Assembly (NCBI RefSeq): GCF_005796185.1
Contig: NZ_VAHM01000005.1
Coordinates: forward strand, 124,001 to 188,000
DNA: 64,000 bases
Source: Pseudarthrobacter sp. NamB4
Lineage (GTDB): Bacteria > Actinomycetota > Actinomycetes > Actinomycetales > Micrococcaceae
Reading direction: 5' to 3'
This document shows, piece after piece, positions 16,918-26,804 of the stretch; the first letter of the stretch is position 1, and each line of letters starts with the position of its first letter. The position numbers and the translations under genes were made by a program. Below the pieces are notes generated by a model. The model ran no database searches, was not told the origin of the DNA, and saw only the letters and a list, made by a program, of their open reading frames with translations.

Positions 16918-18088
16918 CGGAGACGTCCAGTTCCGCAGCCGAAATGTCGGCCGACTGCTCGGCGTTGAGGGCTCGCGACTGCAGCCAGTCCTTGGGCAGG
17001 GCCGGCCGTTTGGGCGACCCTGCGCGGCCGCGCGGTCCTTCGGCGTCGCTGCCGGGGTAGGGAGATTCGGTGTCCAGTTCGTCCAGGGCTGTGCGCAGGT
17101 CCTCAAGGCTGCTTACCAGCGCCATCCGGGTACGGAGTTCACCGCCCACCACATAGCCCTTGAAGTACCAGGCGATGTGCTTGCGGATCTCCCGCAGCGC
17201 CTTGCCTTCGTCACCGAAGGTTTCCACCATCAGTTCGGCATGCCGGTAGACTCCCTCGGCCACCTGCCCCAGGTTGGGCCGGAAGCGGGTGTCGCTGCCT
17301 TCGAATGCGGCCTGCAGGTCGCCGAACAGCCAGGGCCGGCCCTGGCAGCCGCGGCCCACCACCACGCCGTCGACGCCGGTCTCGCGCACCATCCGGACGG
17401 CGTCTTCAGCGGACCAGATGTCGCCGTTGCCAAGTACCGGGATATCCGGCAGCGCTTCGCGCAGGCGGGCGATCGCGGACCAGTCAGCCTGTCCGGAGTA
17501 GAACTGCGCGGCCGTCCTGCCATGCAGCGCGACGGCGGCGACGCCGGCATCGCGGGCAATGCGGCCTGCGTCGAGGTAGGTGAGGTGGTCGTCGTCAATG
17601 CCCTTGCGCATCTTGATGGTCAGCGGGATGTTGCCCTTCGAGGCTTCCCGGACAGCTGTCTGCACGATGGAGGTGAAGAGATCGATCTTCCAGGGCAGGG
17701 CTGAGCCGCCGCCGCGCCGGGTGACCTTCGGGACGGGGCAGCCGAAGTTCAGGTCGATGTGGTCGGCGCGGTCTTCCTCGACCAGCATGCGAACGGCCGC
17801 ACCCACTGTCACCGGGTCCACGCCGTACAGCTGGACGGACCGGACCTTTTCATCGTCGTCGTGGGAAATGATCCGCAGGGACTCAGGGGTCCGCTCCACC
17901 AGCGCGCGGGAGGTGACCATCTCCGCCACATACATGCCGCCGCCGTACTCACGGCAGAGCCGGCGGAAAGCAGAGTTGGTGATCCCGGCCATGGGCGCCA
18001 GGATCACCGGCGTGTCCACGGTGATCGGGCCCAGCTTCAGGGGCGGGAGTTCCAGCTTGGGGGCGGGAGGAGTTGCTGCAACAGTCAC
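16910..18088 (-). CDS. dusB: tRNA-dihydrouridine synthase
   Basis: This FMN enzyme reduces specific uridines in tRNA to dihydrouridine. The 392-residue TIM-barrel protein shows the N-terminal ILAPMAGITNSAFR motif, catalytic C117 in DLNFGCPVPKVTRRGGG, and phosphate-binding GNGDI and VGRGCQGRPWLF. The C-terminal 50 residues are a low-complexity actinobacterial extension. The start is GTG at 18088. Of the Dus types it is closest to DusB. Confidence 0.93.
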   Translation of the reverse strand: MTVAATPPAPKLELPPLKLGPITVDTPVILAPMAGITNSAFRRLCREYGGGMYVAEMVTSRALVERTPESLRIISHDDDEKVRSVQLYGVDPVTVGAAVRMLVEEDRADHIDLNFGCPVPKVTRRGGGSALPWKIDLFTSIVQTAVREASKGNIPLTIKMRKGIDDDHLTYLDAGRIARDAGVAAVALHGRTAAQFYSGQADWSAIARLREALPDIPVLGNGDIWSAEDAVRMVRETGVDGVVVGRGCQGRPWLFGDLQAAFEGSDTRFRPNLGQVAEGVYRHAELMVETFGDEGKALREIRKHIAWYFKGYVVGGELRTRMALVSSLEDLRTALDELDTESPYPGSDAEGPRGRAGSPKRPALPKDWLQSRALNAEQSADISAAELDVSGG

Positions 18089-18168
18089 CTGTCCATTGTT
18101 GCAAAGCCGGGCAAATCGGGCGTCGGGCCTGCGGCATCCGGCGGCCGCCGTCCATCACCCGCCGCCCG

Positions 18169-19770
18169 TCAGCGGCGGTTGGCGCGGCGCCCACGCCGGG
18201 TGGCCAGCTCTCCGTCCGGTTCTCCTTCTGAGGGGCGTGACCGCCGGGCCAGGGCCGCAGCAGCCAGCGACCCGGGGTCGTCCACTCCGGGAACTCCCAC
18301 GCCGTTGCCCTCCGGCCTGGTGCCCGCTGGGGCGGAATCCGACGCACGGGCCCGCCCTCCGCCGTCGGCCGTGTCCTCCGCTGGTGGGGAGGCTCCCTGC
18401 CGCGACAGTACCCGGTTCCGGGCGGTCCCTGGGGAGTTGCCATGGACCCGTGCTTCCGGGCCTGCCCCCGGAGCCACTGGCTGAATGCCGGTGGCCTTGA
18501 CCACCAGGACGGCGATCAGCGTGGTCACCGGGATGGCCAGGACCAGGCCGATGGAACCCACGAGGGTCCGGATGACTTCTTCGGACAGCTCTGCGCTGGT
18601 GAGGGTGTCCGCCAGCGGGCGGTCGTACAACATCACGATGATGAGGATGGGCAGGGCCGCACCGGCGTAGGCGAAGGCAATGGTGTACACGGTGGAGGCG
18701 ATGTGGTCACGGCCGATCCGCATGGCCGAGGTGAACAGTTTCCGGGCGCTGCTGCCCGGCGCCAGCTCGTACAGCTCCCACACCGCCGAGGACTGCGTGA
18801 TGGTCACATCGTTGAGAACGCCCAGCCCGGAGATGATGAGCCCGCACAGGATGACGCCGGAGATGGAGATGTTGGCGGAGGTGTTCACCAAGGTGGTGGC
18901 GTCGTGGTTGCCCACCCCGGCGAGGTTGGCGGCCCCGGTGGCCCACGCCGCCAGGAGCGCGGTGATCCCCAGCCCGAAAATAGTGCCCAGGAGCGCCGTC
19001 GATGTCCGTGCCGAGAAGCCGTGGGCGAAGTACAGGACTCCGATCATGATCACCGTGGACCCCACCAGGGCAAGCAGCAGCGGCGGTTTCCCTTCCACCA
19101 GGCCGGGAAGCATGAAGCCGGCGAGCACAAAATAGGCGCCGACGAGGCCAATCAGAGCCCGGAAGCCCCGCCAGCGTGCCACTGCGATAACCACCACGGA
19201 GTACAGCAGGGCCAGCAGGACCATGGGCAGCGTCCGGACGAAGTCAACGAAGATGAAGGCCGGCGAACCCTGCGAAGCAGAGGCGCCCTGGGCGTTGGAC
19301 AGATTCAGGTAGCGGATCTGGTCGCCGGGCTTCACCCCGTGGGACCTGGCAACGTCCGGGTTGATGACCACCTTCACCGGACTTCCGCCCTTGTCCGGCT
19401 CAGTCAAGGCAAACGTGCACTCAGATCCCTGGCTTTGCTGTCCTTGCTGAGTTGGAGCCTGCTGGCTTTGCTGGGCCTCCTGGCCCGGGCCCTGGCCCTG
19501 CTGCGTCACGCCCTGCATGCAGTTTTCGGTGGCCACGCTCTTGATGGTGCCGGTGTCAAAAGTAACACCTGGGGCAGCGGAGTAAGGGTTGGCAAGCGAG
19601 ATGCCTTCCTTGCTGCCCGAGGGCCAGAGCATCGCCATCCCCGCCAGGGTGAGCAGGGTCAACGGGATCAGCACCGCCGCCAGGATACGGTTGGCTTTCT
19701 GCCGGGCAGCCAACGCCTGCGGTGTCAGCTCGGAATGGCCTGTGGAAGCGTGGGAGTGGCCGGACCCCAT
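18169..19770 (-). CDS. YibE/F-family multipass membrane protein
   Basis: The 533-residue protein has an N-terminal membrane helix (about 28-50) and an extracytoplasmic region of about 130 residues with a Gln-rich low-complexity stretch near 90-115. Seven or eight C-terminal helices follow, containing the family's VNTSANISISGVILCGLIISGLGVLNDVTITQSSAVWEL region in shorter conserved blocks. The last 110 residues are polar, Pro/Arg-rich and probably cytoplasmic. Function is unknown; a role in transport or metal handling has been proposed for the family. It is divergent from the alpha/beta hydrolase gene at 19855. Confidence 0.8.
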   Translation of the reverse strand: MGSGHSHASTGHSELTPQALAARQKANRILAAVLIPLTLLTLAGMAMLWPSGSKEGISLANPYSAAPGVTFDTGTIKSVATENCMQGVTQQGQGPGQEAQQSQQAPTQQGQQSQGSECTFALTEPDKGGSPVKVVINPDVARSHGVKPGDQIRYLNLSNAQGASASQGSPAFIFVDFVRTLPMVLLALLYSVVVIAVARWRGFRALIGLVGAYFVLAGFMLPGLVEGKPPLLLALVGSTVIMIGVLYFAHGFSARTSTALLGTIFGLGITALLAAWATGAANLAGVGNHDATTLVNTSANISISGVILCGLIISGLGVLNDVTITQSSAVWELYELAPGSSARKLFTSAMRIGRDHIASTVYTIAFAYAGAALPILIIVMLYDRPLADTLTSAELSEEVIRTLVGSIGLVLAIPVTTLIAVLVVKATGIQPVAPGAGPEARVHGNSPGTARNRVLSRQGASPPAEDTADGGGRARASDSAPAGTRPEGNGVGVPGVDDPGSLAAAALARRSRPSEGEPDGELATRRGRRANRR

Positions 19771-19854
19771 CAGCAGTAGAACCTCATACAGTGAACTCTA
19801 CGTCCGGGCCCGTAGGGTTGATAAATGGATCATCGGGGACTGGAGGTACCAGGC

Positions 19855-20610
19855 ATGGCCAACAGCAGTATCGGTGGAGACGGCGGATCAGGTCCTGCTG
19901 AAACCCCCGCCGTTGCCCGGGAGGCGGTACTCAGCGTCCTGGCTTCCCCGGGTCCCACCCGGGGAATTGCCCTGGTGCTGCACGGCGGAAAATCGCAAAG
20001 CCGTAAGCCAGTGGAGGCAAGGCATCTGAGTCCGGTGAGGATGGTGCCCTTCGCCCGGCACCTGCACCGCGCCGGCAGGAAGCACGGGCTGGCCGTGTGG
20101 TCCCTGCGCAACAGCGTCCGTGGCTGGAACGGCGCGGACATGTCACCGTTGCAGGACGCACGCTGGGCACTCACACAGATCCAGGAGCAGCACCCGGGCG
20201 TGCCAGTGTTCCTGGTGGGCCACTCGATGGGAGGACTGACCGCAGTCTGCGCCGCCGACCACCCCTCGGTGGAGGCCGTCGTCGCGCTTGCCCCCTGGCT
20301 GCGCCCGGACACTCCAGTCTCCGCAGTGGCCGACCGCAAGGTCCTCATCGTCCACGGCACCACCGACAGGTGGACCAGCCCCTCGGCGTCGCTGCTGTTC
20401 GCCAGGCGCGCCTCCGCAGAGGCGGCCAGCATGCAGTACGTGGCCCTCAGGGGCGCGGGCCACTTCATGCTCCGCAAGACCAGGCTGTGGCAGACGCTCA
20501 CCACCGGCTTTGTCATGAAGGCCTTCGCCGAAAGCACCGGCGCCCAGATTGCCCTGCCCACGGACTTCCACCGCCTGCTCCCGGAAGCAGCGGTCCAAGT
20601 GACCCTGTAA
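19855..20610 (+). CDS. Alpha/beta hydrolase
   Basis: The 251-residue protein has an alpha/beta hydrolase fold with nucleophile S124 in VGHSMGGLTA, acid D171 in HGTTDRWTS and catalytic H203 in GAGHFML, so the triad is complete. An HGG oxyanion segment occurs near residue 44. No signal peptide is visible. ATG at 19855 is chosen because GGAGG lies eight bases before it. The substrate is unknown; an esterase or lysophospholipase role is plausible. It is convergent with the GNAT gene across a stem-loop. Confidence 0.82.
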   Translation: MANSSIGGDGGSGPAETPAVAREAVLSVLASPGPTRGIALVLHGGKSQSRKPVEARHLSPVRMVPFARHLHRAGRKHGLAVWSLRNSVRGWNGADMSPLQDARWALTQIQEQHPGVPVFLVGHSMGGLTAVCAADHPSVEAVVALAPWLRPDTPVSAVADRKVLIVHGTTDRWTSPSASLLFARRASAEAASMQYVALRGAGHFMLRKTRLWQTLTTGFVMKAFAESTGAQIALPTDFHRLLPEAAVQVTL

Positions 20611-20633
20611 TACCGCAGAGCCCACCCCTGACA

Positions 20634-20673
20634 GGCAGCGCCGGTGACGCCGTGAGCATCACCCGGCGCCGCC
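20634..20673. terminator. Stem-loop between convergent genes
   Basis: GGCAGCGCCGGTGA and TCACCCGGCGCCGCC pair with one bulge. The structure lies between the convergent alpha/beta hydrolase and GNAT genes. There is no long T-run, so efficiency is uncertain. Confidence 0.6.
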
Positions 20674-20707
20674 GGCCGGTAAAGCAGGGGCTTAGCGGGA
20701 CGGCTGC

Positions 20708-21748
20708 TTAGTCCGAGACCACCAGGGTTTCCGGACCTGCGAGCCGGGCTTTGCCGCTTTCGAGCAGGGGCTCGACGGCGGCGCGCAGGGCTGTCATGGA
20801 GTCGTCCAGTTCCAGCATCACCGGGTGCTGGTACGCGATCAGGGCCAGGATGTCCCGAACGGCCTCGGCGGCGTCGTCAGCGGCAAGGGCCGGTTCATGT
20901 CCGACGAACACGTCCGTGGGCACTTCGGAGCCGCCCGCCGGCAGATCCTGCGCCTGATCCTGGTCCGGATCCTGGGCCGGCGCCGCATAGCTGACGGCGA
21001 AGGCGCGGATCCGGCCCTTCCTGCTGGGCACCACGCCGGCACCAAACGCCGATTCCGGCCGGGCCCGCAGCACGATGGCGCCGTGGGCACCGGTGAGCTC
21101 GTCCAGGAACAGCTTCTGCACCTGGCCCACGGACAGGGCTCCAGGAGAATCCCAGTCGTGGATGGAGGTGTAGTACCGGCCCACGACGTCAGTCAGTTCC
21201 ACAGATCCGGTGGCGAGGTCCATTACGACGTCGGAACCGGCGTTTTCATCGTTCGCCGTCCCGCCGCCGTCCTTGGCAGGGAACACCGGCAACCGCAGGG
21301 CGCCGGGTTCCACCACCACCAGCCGGGACCGCTGGATGGGAGCCAGGCCGAAGTGCTCGGCGAAGGCGGCACCGGCGGTGCCCGGCTCCACCTTGGCGCG
21401 GAGCTTTGAAACGCCCGACGGCGACTGTTCGGCCTCGCGGCGCAGCATGGTCAGCAGCGTGGCGCCGATGCCCGAACGCCGGTGGTCCCGGGCCACCTCG
21501 ATGTAGGTCCACAGCCGCTCCGGGTGCAGGGAGGCCTCGTAGGCCACCCCCGCCGCAACGGGGATGCCGACGCCGTCGACCACGTCCTCGGCCACAATGC
21601 AGCGCCGCCACGGCATGCCGCCAGCACCGGCGGAGGAAACCGCCAGGGCGCCGCGGAACTGGCGGGCCTGGTGCGTTTCGGGGTCACCCCAGATTTCCAG
21701 GAGCGCCAGGTCGTCGCCCTCGCGCCACTCGCGGTATTCGATGGCCAC
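20708..21748 (-). CDS. GNAT-family N-acetyltransferase
   Basis: The 346-residue protein has an acyl-CoA binding GNAT motif near residues 80-100: TYIEVARDHRRSGIGATLL, with the R/Q-x2-G-x-G/A pattern. A long C-terminal half of less clear identity may be a second, degenerate GNAT domain. GTG at 21748 lies three bases after the glyQS stop codon, so translation is probably coupled. The acetyl acceptor is unknown. Confidence 0.75.
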   Translation of the reverse strand: MAIEYREWREGDDLALLEIWGDPETHQARQFRGALAVSSAGAGGMPWRRCIVAEDVVDGVGIPVAAGVAYEASLHPERLWTYIEVARDHRRSGIGATLLTMLRREAEQSPSGVSKLRAKVEPGTAGAAFAEHFGLAPIQRSRLVVVEPGALRLPVFPAKDGGGTANDENAGSDVVMDLATGSVELTDVVGRYYTSIHDWDSPGALSVGQVQKLFLDELTGAHGAIVLRARPESAFGAGVVPSRKGRIRAFAVSYAAPAQDPDQDQAQDLPAGGSEVPTDVFVGHEPALAADDAAEAVRDILALIAYQHPVMLELDDSMTALRAAVEPLLESGKARLAGPETLVVSD

Positions 21749-21751
21749 GGG

Positions 21752-23137
21752 CTAGGCCCCGATCAGGCGTGCGGCCAGGTAGCCCTCCACCTTGTCCAGG
21801 GAGACGCGTTCCTGGCTCATGGTGTCCCGCTCGCGGATGGTCACAGCCTGGTCCTCGAGGGTGTCGAAGTCCACCGTGATGCAGAAGGGGGTCCCGATTT
21901 CGTCCTGCCGCCGGTAGCGGCGGCCGATGGCGCCGGCGTCGTCGAAGTCGATGTTCCAGTTCTTGCGCAGCTGGGCGCCGAGCTCCTTGGCCTTGGGCGA
22001 CAGGTCCTCGTTGCGGCTCAGCGGCAGCACGGCGGCCTTGACCGGGGCAAGCCGCGGGTCAAGCTTCAGGACAGTGCGGACGTCCACGCCGCCCTTGGCG
22101 TTGGGGGCCTCGTCCTCGGTGTAAGCGTCCACGAGGAACGCCATGAAGGAACGGGTCAGCCCGGCGGCGGGCTCGATCACGTACGGGATGTAGCGCTCGT
22201 TGGTGGCCTGGTTGAAGTAGCTCAGGTCCGTGCCGGAGGCCTTGGCGTGGGTGGAGAGGTCAAAGTCGGTGCGGTTGGCGATGCCTTCCAGCTCGCCCCA
22301 TTCCGAGCCCTGGAAGCCGAAGCGGTACTCGATGTCCGTGGTGCCCTTCGAATAATGGCTGAGCTTTTCCTTGGGGTGCTCGAAGAAACGCAGGTTCTCC
22401 TCGCGGATGCCCAGGCCCGTGTACCAGCCCATGCGCTCCTTCATCCAGTACTGGTGCCACTCTTCATCCGTGCCGGGCTCGACGAAGAACTCCATTTCCA
22501 TCTGCTCGAACTCACGGGTGCGGAAGATGAAGTTGCCGGGCGTGATCTCGTTGCGGAAGGACTTGCCGATCTGGCCGATGCCGAACGGCGGCTTCTTGCG
22601 CGACGTGGTGAGGACGTTGTTGAAGTTCACGAAGATGCCCTGCGCCGTCTCCGGGCGCAGGTAGTGAAGGCCTTCCTCGCTCGCCACCGGGCCGAGGTAC
22701 GTCTTGAGCAGGCCGGAGAACTCCTGCGGCTCGGTCCACTGGCCACGGGTCCCGCAGTTGGCGCAGGCAATGTCCCTCAGGCCGTTCTCGGCGGGGCGGC
22801 CCTTCTTTTCCTCGTACTCTTCCTCGAGGTGGTCGGCGCGGTAGCGCTTGTGGCAGGAGAGGCACTCCACCAGCGGATCGGAAAAGACCTCCACGTGACC
22901 TGAGGCTTCCCATACCTGGCGGGGCAGGATGACGGAGGAGTCCAGGCCCACCACGTCCTCGCGGCCGCGGACTATGGACTGCCACCACTGGCGCTTGATG
23001 TTTTCCTTCAGCTCGGCACCGAGGGGCCCGTAGTCCCAGGCAGAGCGCGAACCTCCGTAGATCTCACCGGCCTGGAACACGAAGCCCCTGCGCTTGGACA
23101 GGGAAATTACCTGGTCGAGTACGGATTTTGCTGCCAT
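21752..23137 (-). CDS. glyQS: Glycine--tRNA ligase (alpha2 type)
   Basis: This class II synthetase charges tRNA-Gly. The 461-residue single-chain protein begins [21 protein letters not shown] and contains the [13 protein letters not shown] segment. Zinc-type cysteines occur in CLSCHKRYR and CANCGTRG. Motif 2 is [20 protein letters not shown], and the C-terminal anticodon-binding domain includes [23 protein letters not shown] at 23137 has GGAG six bases before it. The GNAT gene follows directly. Confidence 0.96.
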   Translation of the reverse strand: MAAKSVLDQVISLSKRRGFVFQAGEIYGGSRSAWDYGPLGAELKENIKRQWWQSIVRGREDVVGLDSSVILPRQVWEASGHVEVFSDPLVECLSCHKRYRADHLEEEYEEKKGRPAENGLRDIACANCGTRGQWTEPQEFSGLLKTYLGPVASEEGLHYLRPETAQGIFVNFNNVLTTSRKKPPFGIGQIGKSFRNEITPGNFIFRTREFEQMEMEFFVEPGTDEEWHQYWMKERMGWYTGLGIREENLRFFEHPKEKLSHYSKGTTDIEYRFGFQGSEWGELEGIANRTDFDLSTHAKASGTDLSYFNQATNERYIPYVIEPAAGLTRSFMAFLVDAYTEDEAPNAKGGVDVRTVLKLDPRLAPVKAAVLPLSRNEDLSPKAKELGAQLRKNWNIDFDDAGAIGRRYRRQDEIGTPFCITVDFDTLEDQAVTIRERDTMSQERVSLDKVEGYLAARLIGA

Positions 23138-23296
23138 GGGTAACTCCAATTTCTACAGGGCCGCTGGGTGCGGTCCGCGGTTTTCAGGCCCCGGTGGCGC
23201 CAGCGGCGGGATACCTCTGGCTGCCGACGGGGGCGGATGAAGGAAAAGTGCGAAAAGCTGCGTGTCCTAGCCTACCGGCCGCTGCCGGCCCGGATG

Positions 23297-24283
23297 CTAC
23301 CGGTGGAGGGCTCCCCGCGGCCAAGGCAGGGTGGCCAGGATGATGGCGCCGAGGGTGAGGATGGTGCCGAGCACTGTGGCGGGTGCCACCACCGTTCCAG
23401 GCGCGGGCAGGACAACATCCAACGCAAGCGAACCCAGGAGCTGCCCGGCGATCATGCCCAGGCCGGTGACCAGGACGCCCAGGCTCCGGACCAGCAGCGC
23501 GCCCAGCCCGATGAACACGCAGCCCATGGGACCGCCCAGGTAGTACCACCACTCCCCCGGCAGCGGGTTGCCGGGACCGGACGCCGAGACCTTGACTGCG
23601 TAGGCCGTCCACAGGACAACGCTGCCTGCCACGAAGTTGACCAGGGTCGCCGCGATCGGGCTGCCGTAGTGGACCGTCGCTGTTCCGTTCATGGCCTGCT
23701 GGAAGCTCATCAAAAATCCTGCCGCCAGCGGCAGCAGGAGTGGAACCAGCAAAGCAGCCGGGCCGCCGACGGGCTCCATTCCACCGGCCGTTCCGGCGAA
23801 CCGGGGCGAGACAGCCCAGGAGACGGCGGCGATGGTCAGCAGGCAGCCGATCACCCGGATGGCGGTAACGGATTTCCGGCCGGCCGGACCTATACCCAAC
23901 CGATCCACCACCAGGCCGCTGACCGTCTGGCCGGTAACGGTGGCCACCGTGAACAGGGCCACGCCCAGGATGCCCACAGTGAGAGACTGGGCAAAGACGA
24001 AGAGCGCGCCGATGCCGCCCGCGAGGACGTAGATGCGCGGAAAGGCCCTGCTGCGGACCGCCGGCAGGATCCTGGCAAGCCCCGCCCTGCCGCGCGGCAG
24101 GATCAGCGACACCAGGACCATGACCACCAGGCCTGTGCTGAAGCTCACCACAGCAGCGGCGATGCCATCATCGAGGCGCAATCCGAGGGCTCCGTTGATG
24201 CGGCCCTGGGCAGGAATGGCGAGGCCCGCGCCCACCGCCAACGGAAGGCCTGCGAGCAGCGGCAGGCGGGGGCTGGAGGTCAT
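23297..24283 (-). CDS. DMT-family transporter (YdcZ/DUF606 type)
   Basis: The 328-residue protein consists of two similar halves of five helices each. Both halves have the DUF606 pattern, for example PAQGRINGALG in the first and QQAMNGTATVHYGSPIAATLVNF in the second. Such fused duplicates are putative exporters with unknown substrates. ATG at 24283 follows AAGG by eight bases; GTG at 24292 is an alternative. Only 33 bases separate it from the divergent S4 gene. Confidence 0.82.
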   Translation of the reverse strand: MTSSPRLPLLAGLPLAVGAGLAIPAQGRINGALGLRLDDGIAAAVVSFSTGLVVMVLVSLILPRGRAGLARILPAVRSRAFPRIYVLAGGIGALFVFAQSLTVGILGVALFTVATVTGQTVSGLVVDRLGIGPAGRKSVTAIRVIGCLLTIAAVSWAVSPRFAGTAGGMEPVGGPAALLVPLLLPLAAGFLMSFQQAMNGTATVHYGSPIAATLVNFVAGSVVLWTAYAVKVSASGPGNPLPGEWWYYLGGPMGCVFIGLGALLVRSLGVLVTGLGMIAGQLLGSLALDVVLPAPGTVVAPATVLGTILTLGAIILATLPWPRGALHR

Positions 24284-24316
24284 TGAATCCACCTTACGTC
24301 AGGCATTATTGCTTCT

Positions 24317-24547
24317 ATGAGCAATGTTGAAGAGATCACCATCCGCGACAGCATGATCCGCCTGGGCCAGCTCCTGAAGCTCGCCAACCTGGTGGAGGAC
24401 GGCGTGGAGGCCGCGGAGCTCATCAAGAACGGGCTCGTCAAGGTCAATGGAGAAATCGACGAGCGACGCGGCCGGCAGCTGCACAACGGGGACACCGTGA
24501 CGGCAAACGGACACACCGTGAAGGTCGTCGCGCCGGACGCCGGCTGA
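24317..24547 (+). CDS. S4-domain RNA-binding protein (YbcJ-like)
   Basis: The 76-residue protein is essentially one S4 domain, with IRLGQLLKLANLVEDGVEAAELIKNGLVKVNGEID in shorter conserved blocks and the RRGRQLHNGDTV turn. It probably binds structured RNA and resembles YbcJ. There is no Shine-Dalgarno sequence; CATTAT ends eight bases before the ATG, so the mRNA may be leaderless. It is divergent from the YdcZ-like transporter. Confidence 0.83.
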   Translation: MSNVEEITIRDSMIRLGQLLKLANLVEDGVEAAELIKNGLVKVNGEIDERRGRQLHNGDTVTANGHTVKVVAPDAG

Positions 24548-24610
24548 CCTCCCCGGCGGGTTGACCTCCCGGGCCGCCCGGCCGTCGTCGCCCTTCTACT
24601 TCACAGCGGG

Positions 24611-25270
24611 CTATTTCTTCAGCACCTCGTGTGTGAGGAACTCGCCCACGTGCCCGATTTCCTGCTGGTTGATCCCGTGCCACATGCCCGTGTAGAGCAC
24701 CTTGGTCAGCTTCACATGCTTGCGGACCCAGGCCATGGTGAAGTCAATCTTGTCAGGGGTGATCACCGGGTCCTGCTGGTCGCGGCCCCAGAACATCGGG
24801 AGAGTCCCGTCCAGCTCACCGTCCCGGAAGCTGGGATCGTCACCGGCATCCACCACGAATCCTGAGAGCCCGACGACGGCCGCAAAGTCCGTGGGCCGCT
24901 GCCGCAGGAGCGTGGTGGCCATTGCCATGCCCATGGAGAACCCGAGCAGGGTCACGGACGGATGACGCACCCTGATGGTGTCGATCCAGTCCAGCACAAA
25001 GGAGGATGCGGCTTTCACGCGCTCCAGCGAGTATTCGATGGACGCCGTCAGCGGGAACCAGGTGAACCCGGGACCCATCGCGATCGGGGCCCGGATCGAC
25101 GCGACGGCGAATTCGGCCGGCAGCAGGTCGGCCAGGCTCAGCAGGTCCTGTTCGTTCGCTCCGTAGCCGTGCAGCAGCACCAGCAGCGGCTTGCCATCGC
25201 GCTGGTCCTCCGGGTGGGACCACAAAACAACAGGGGCTGGAAATACTTCGGCGTCAGTCATGGTTTCCAT
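24611..25270 (-). CDS. Carboxylesterase/phospholipase-family serine hydrolase
   Basis: The 219-residue alpha/beta hydrolase has LVLLHGYGANEQDLL at the oxyanion strand, nucleophile S112 in LLGFSMGMAM, acid D167 in RDQQDPVIT and H198 in GMWHGI. This is typical of small cytoplasmic esterases of the phospholipase/carboxylesterase family. ATG 25270 or 25261 could be the start. A perfect GTTACC-CCGA-GGTAAC palindrome ends eight bases upstream of 25270, so a repressor could block transcription or translation start. It is divergent from the SGNH hydrolase. Confidence 0.85.
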   Translation of the reverse strand: METMTDAEVFPAPVVLWSHPEDQRDGKPLLVLLHGYGANEQDLLSLADLLPAEFAVASIRAPIAMGPGFTWFPLTASIEYSLERVKAASSFVLDWIDTIRVRHPSVTLLGFSMGMAMATTLLRQRPTDFAAVVGLSGFVVDAGDDPSFRDGELDGTLPMFWGRDQQDPVITPDKIDFTMAWVRKHVKLTKVLYTGMWHGINQQEIGHVGEFLTHEVLKK

Positions 25271-25278
25271 TCATACCA

Positions 25279-25294
25279 GTTACCCCGAGGTAAC
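25279..25294. promoter_or_regulatory. Inverted repeat GTTACCCCGAGGTAAC, putative operator
   Basis: Perfect 6-bp arms flank a 4-bp spacer. The site lies in the 69-bp gap between the divergent esterase and SGNH hydrolase genes and could control both. It matches the sites at 7029-7044 and 63116-63131. Confidence 0.65.
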
Positions 25295-25339
25295 AACCTA
25301 CGTTGGCGTAGCCAGAGAGGCGGAAGGCAGGATAGGACC

Positions 25340-26197
25340 GTGAGTGACACAAGCGCCGTCGAGACCCCTCCTGTGACCCCCGGCTCCCACCCCTGGAGCC
25401 GGTATGTGGCCATGGGCGATTCCTTTACGGAGGGCATCGGAGACCCCGAACCCTCAAGCCCTGGCGGCTTCCGCGGCTGGGCGGACCGGGTGGCCGAAGA
25501 AATGGGCAGGACCCAGCCGGATTTCGCTTATGCCAACCTGGCGGTCCGCGGCCGCCTGCTGCAGCAGATCGTGGACCAGCAGCTCGCCCCGTGTCTGGCG
25601 CTGAAGCCGGACCTGGTCACCCTTTCCGCCGGCGGCAATGACCTGCTGCGGCCCGGGGGCGACCCCGATACCCTCGCCGAGAAACTGGACTCGGTAGTGC
25701 AGATCCTGGCCATGGGCGGCGCCACGGTAGTCCTCTTTAACGGGCCGGACACCGGCGCTTCCGTGCTGGGCAGGATCCGCAGCAAGGTGGCCATCTACAA
25801 CGAGAACCTGCGCACCGTCGCAGCCCGGCATGACGCCATCATCGCGGACATGTGGTCCCTGCGCCAGCTCAGCGATCCGCAGATGTGGGACCAGGACCGC
25901 CTTCACTTCTCCCCGCTGGGCCACCACACCATCGCCGCCATGGTGCTGGATTCGCTGAACGTGGAACACACCCTGGAGCCCCTGCAGCCCAAACCGTTCC
26001 CGCCCCGGACCTGGCGCGAGGCGCGTTCCAGTGACCTCGTGTGGGCCAGGCAGTATTTTGTGCCCTGGGTGCTCCGGCGGCTGCGGCACCAGTCGTCCGG
26101 AGACGGGATCACCGCGAAACGTCCGACGCCGGGGCCCGTCTTCGGTCCGGGCGTCCCGCTGGGATCGGGCGAGGGTCCACTGGGCACGGCGAGCTAG
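25340..26197 (+). CDS. SGNH/GDSL hydrolase
   Basis: The 285-residue protein has block I GDSFTEG with nucleophile S28, block II Gly in the NLAVRG region, block III SAGGNDLL, and block V DRLHFSPLGHH. The SGNH catalytic set is therefore complete. It probably acts as an esterase or lipase. There is no signal peptide. GTG at 25340 follows AGGATAGGA. The last 50 residues are Pro/Gly-rich and look disordered. It is divergent from the esterase gene and shares the operator region. Confidence 0.85.
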   Translation: MSDTSAVETPPVTPGSHPWSRYVAMGDSFTEGIGDPEPSSPGGFRGWADRVAEEMGRTQPDFAYANLAVRGRLLQQIVDQQLAPCLALKPDLVTLSAGGNDLLRPGGDPDTLAEKLDSVVQILAMGGATVVLFNGPDTGASVLGRIRSKVAIYNENLRTVAARHDAIIADMWSLRQLSDPQMWDQDRLHFSPLGHHTIAAMVLDSLNVEHTLEPLQPKPFPPRTWREARSSDLVWARQYFVPWVLRRLRHQSSGDGITAKRPTPGPVFGPGVPLGSGEGPLGTAS

Positions 26198-26263
26198 GGA
26201 GAGGAACGGCCTCACCGCCCTGGGCGTTTAAGCTTGAAGGACACACTCGAGAGGCGCAGCACC

Positions 26264-26782
26264 GTGAGCAACCTGTTTTTCTGGATCATCATCCTGTCAC
26301 TCCTGATCCCGGTGGCCATGCGGATGTACCGGAAGTCCGTGGACCGCCGGAACCAAGAGCAGAGCTTCTCGGGACGGTACCCGGAGCAGTTCCCGGGCGG
26401 CGGAATCCACCCCGGGCAGTTTGGCTCCGGCGGCCCGCAGAGCAAACAGCCGCGCGACGGCTTCACGCAGCAGGATTACTTCGCCGGCGGCTTCCGCGAG
26501 CTCGGTGGTCCCCAGCCACTGCCGCCCGGAGAGCCGCTGCCGCCCTTCCAGCCGGTTCCGCCCTTTCCCCAGGACCAGCAGTATCCGCCGTCCGGGCAGC
26601 CGCAGCAGGCCCCCCGCGAAGAAGCCCCGCAGCAGCCGGCCGGGCCGCCCACTCCCCCGCCGCCGTCGGCCCCCCAGGGATTCCGCGCGCGCAAGCTTGC
26701 TGAACTGGACCAGCAGTACAGCAACGGCGAACTGTCCGTTGAGGAGTACATGACCCGCCGCGGCGACATCATGAACGGCTAG
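26264..26782 (+). CDS. Membrane-anchored SHOCT-like protein
   Basis: The 172-residue protein starts with a membrane helix (NLFFWIIILSLLIPVAM). A Pro/Gln/Gly-rich spacer of about 110 residues follows. It ends in a short SHOCT-type helix pair, RKLAELDQQYSNGELSVEEY. GTG at 26264 follows GAGG; the frame is open from 26234. Function is unknown. It is convergent with mmsA, 22 bases away. Confidence 0.7.
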   Translation: MSNLFFWIIILSLLIPVAMRMYRKSVDRRNQEQSFSGRYPEQFPGGGIHPGQFGSGGPQSKQPRDGFTQQDYFAGGFRELGGPQPLPPGEPLPPFQPVPPFPQDQQYPPSGQPQQAPREEAPQQPAGPPTPPPPSAPQGFRARKLAELDQQYSNGELSVEEYMTRRGDIMNG

Positions 26783-26804
26783 CAGGGCGCTGCTCCACCT
26801 GCTG

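Noticed and set aside
23138..23296. T-box riboswitch before glyQS
   Set aside because: The upstream sequence lacks the T-box consensus and specifier-loop features.
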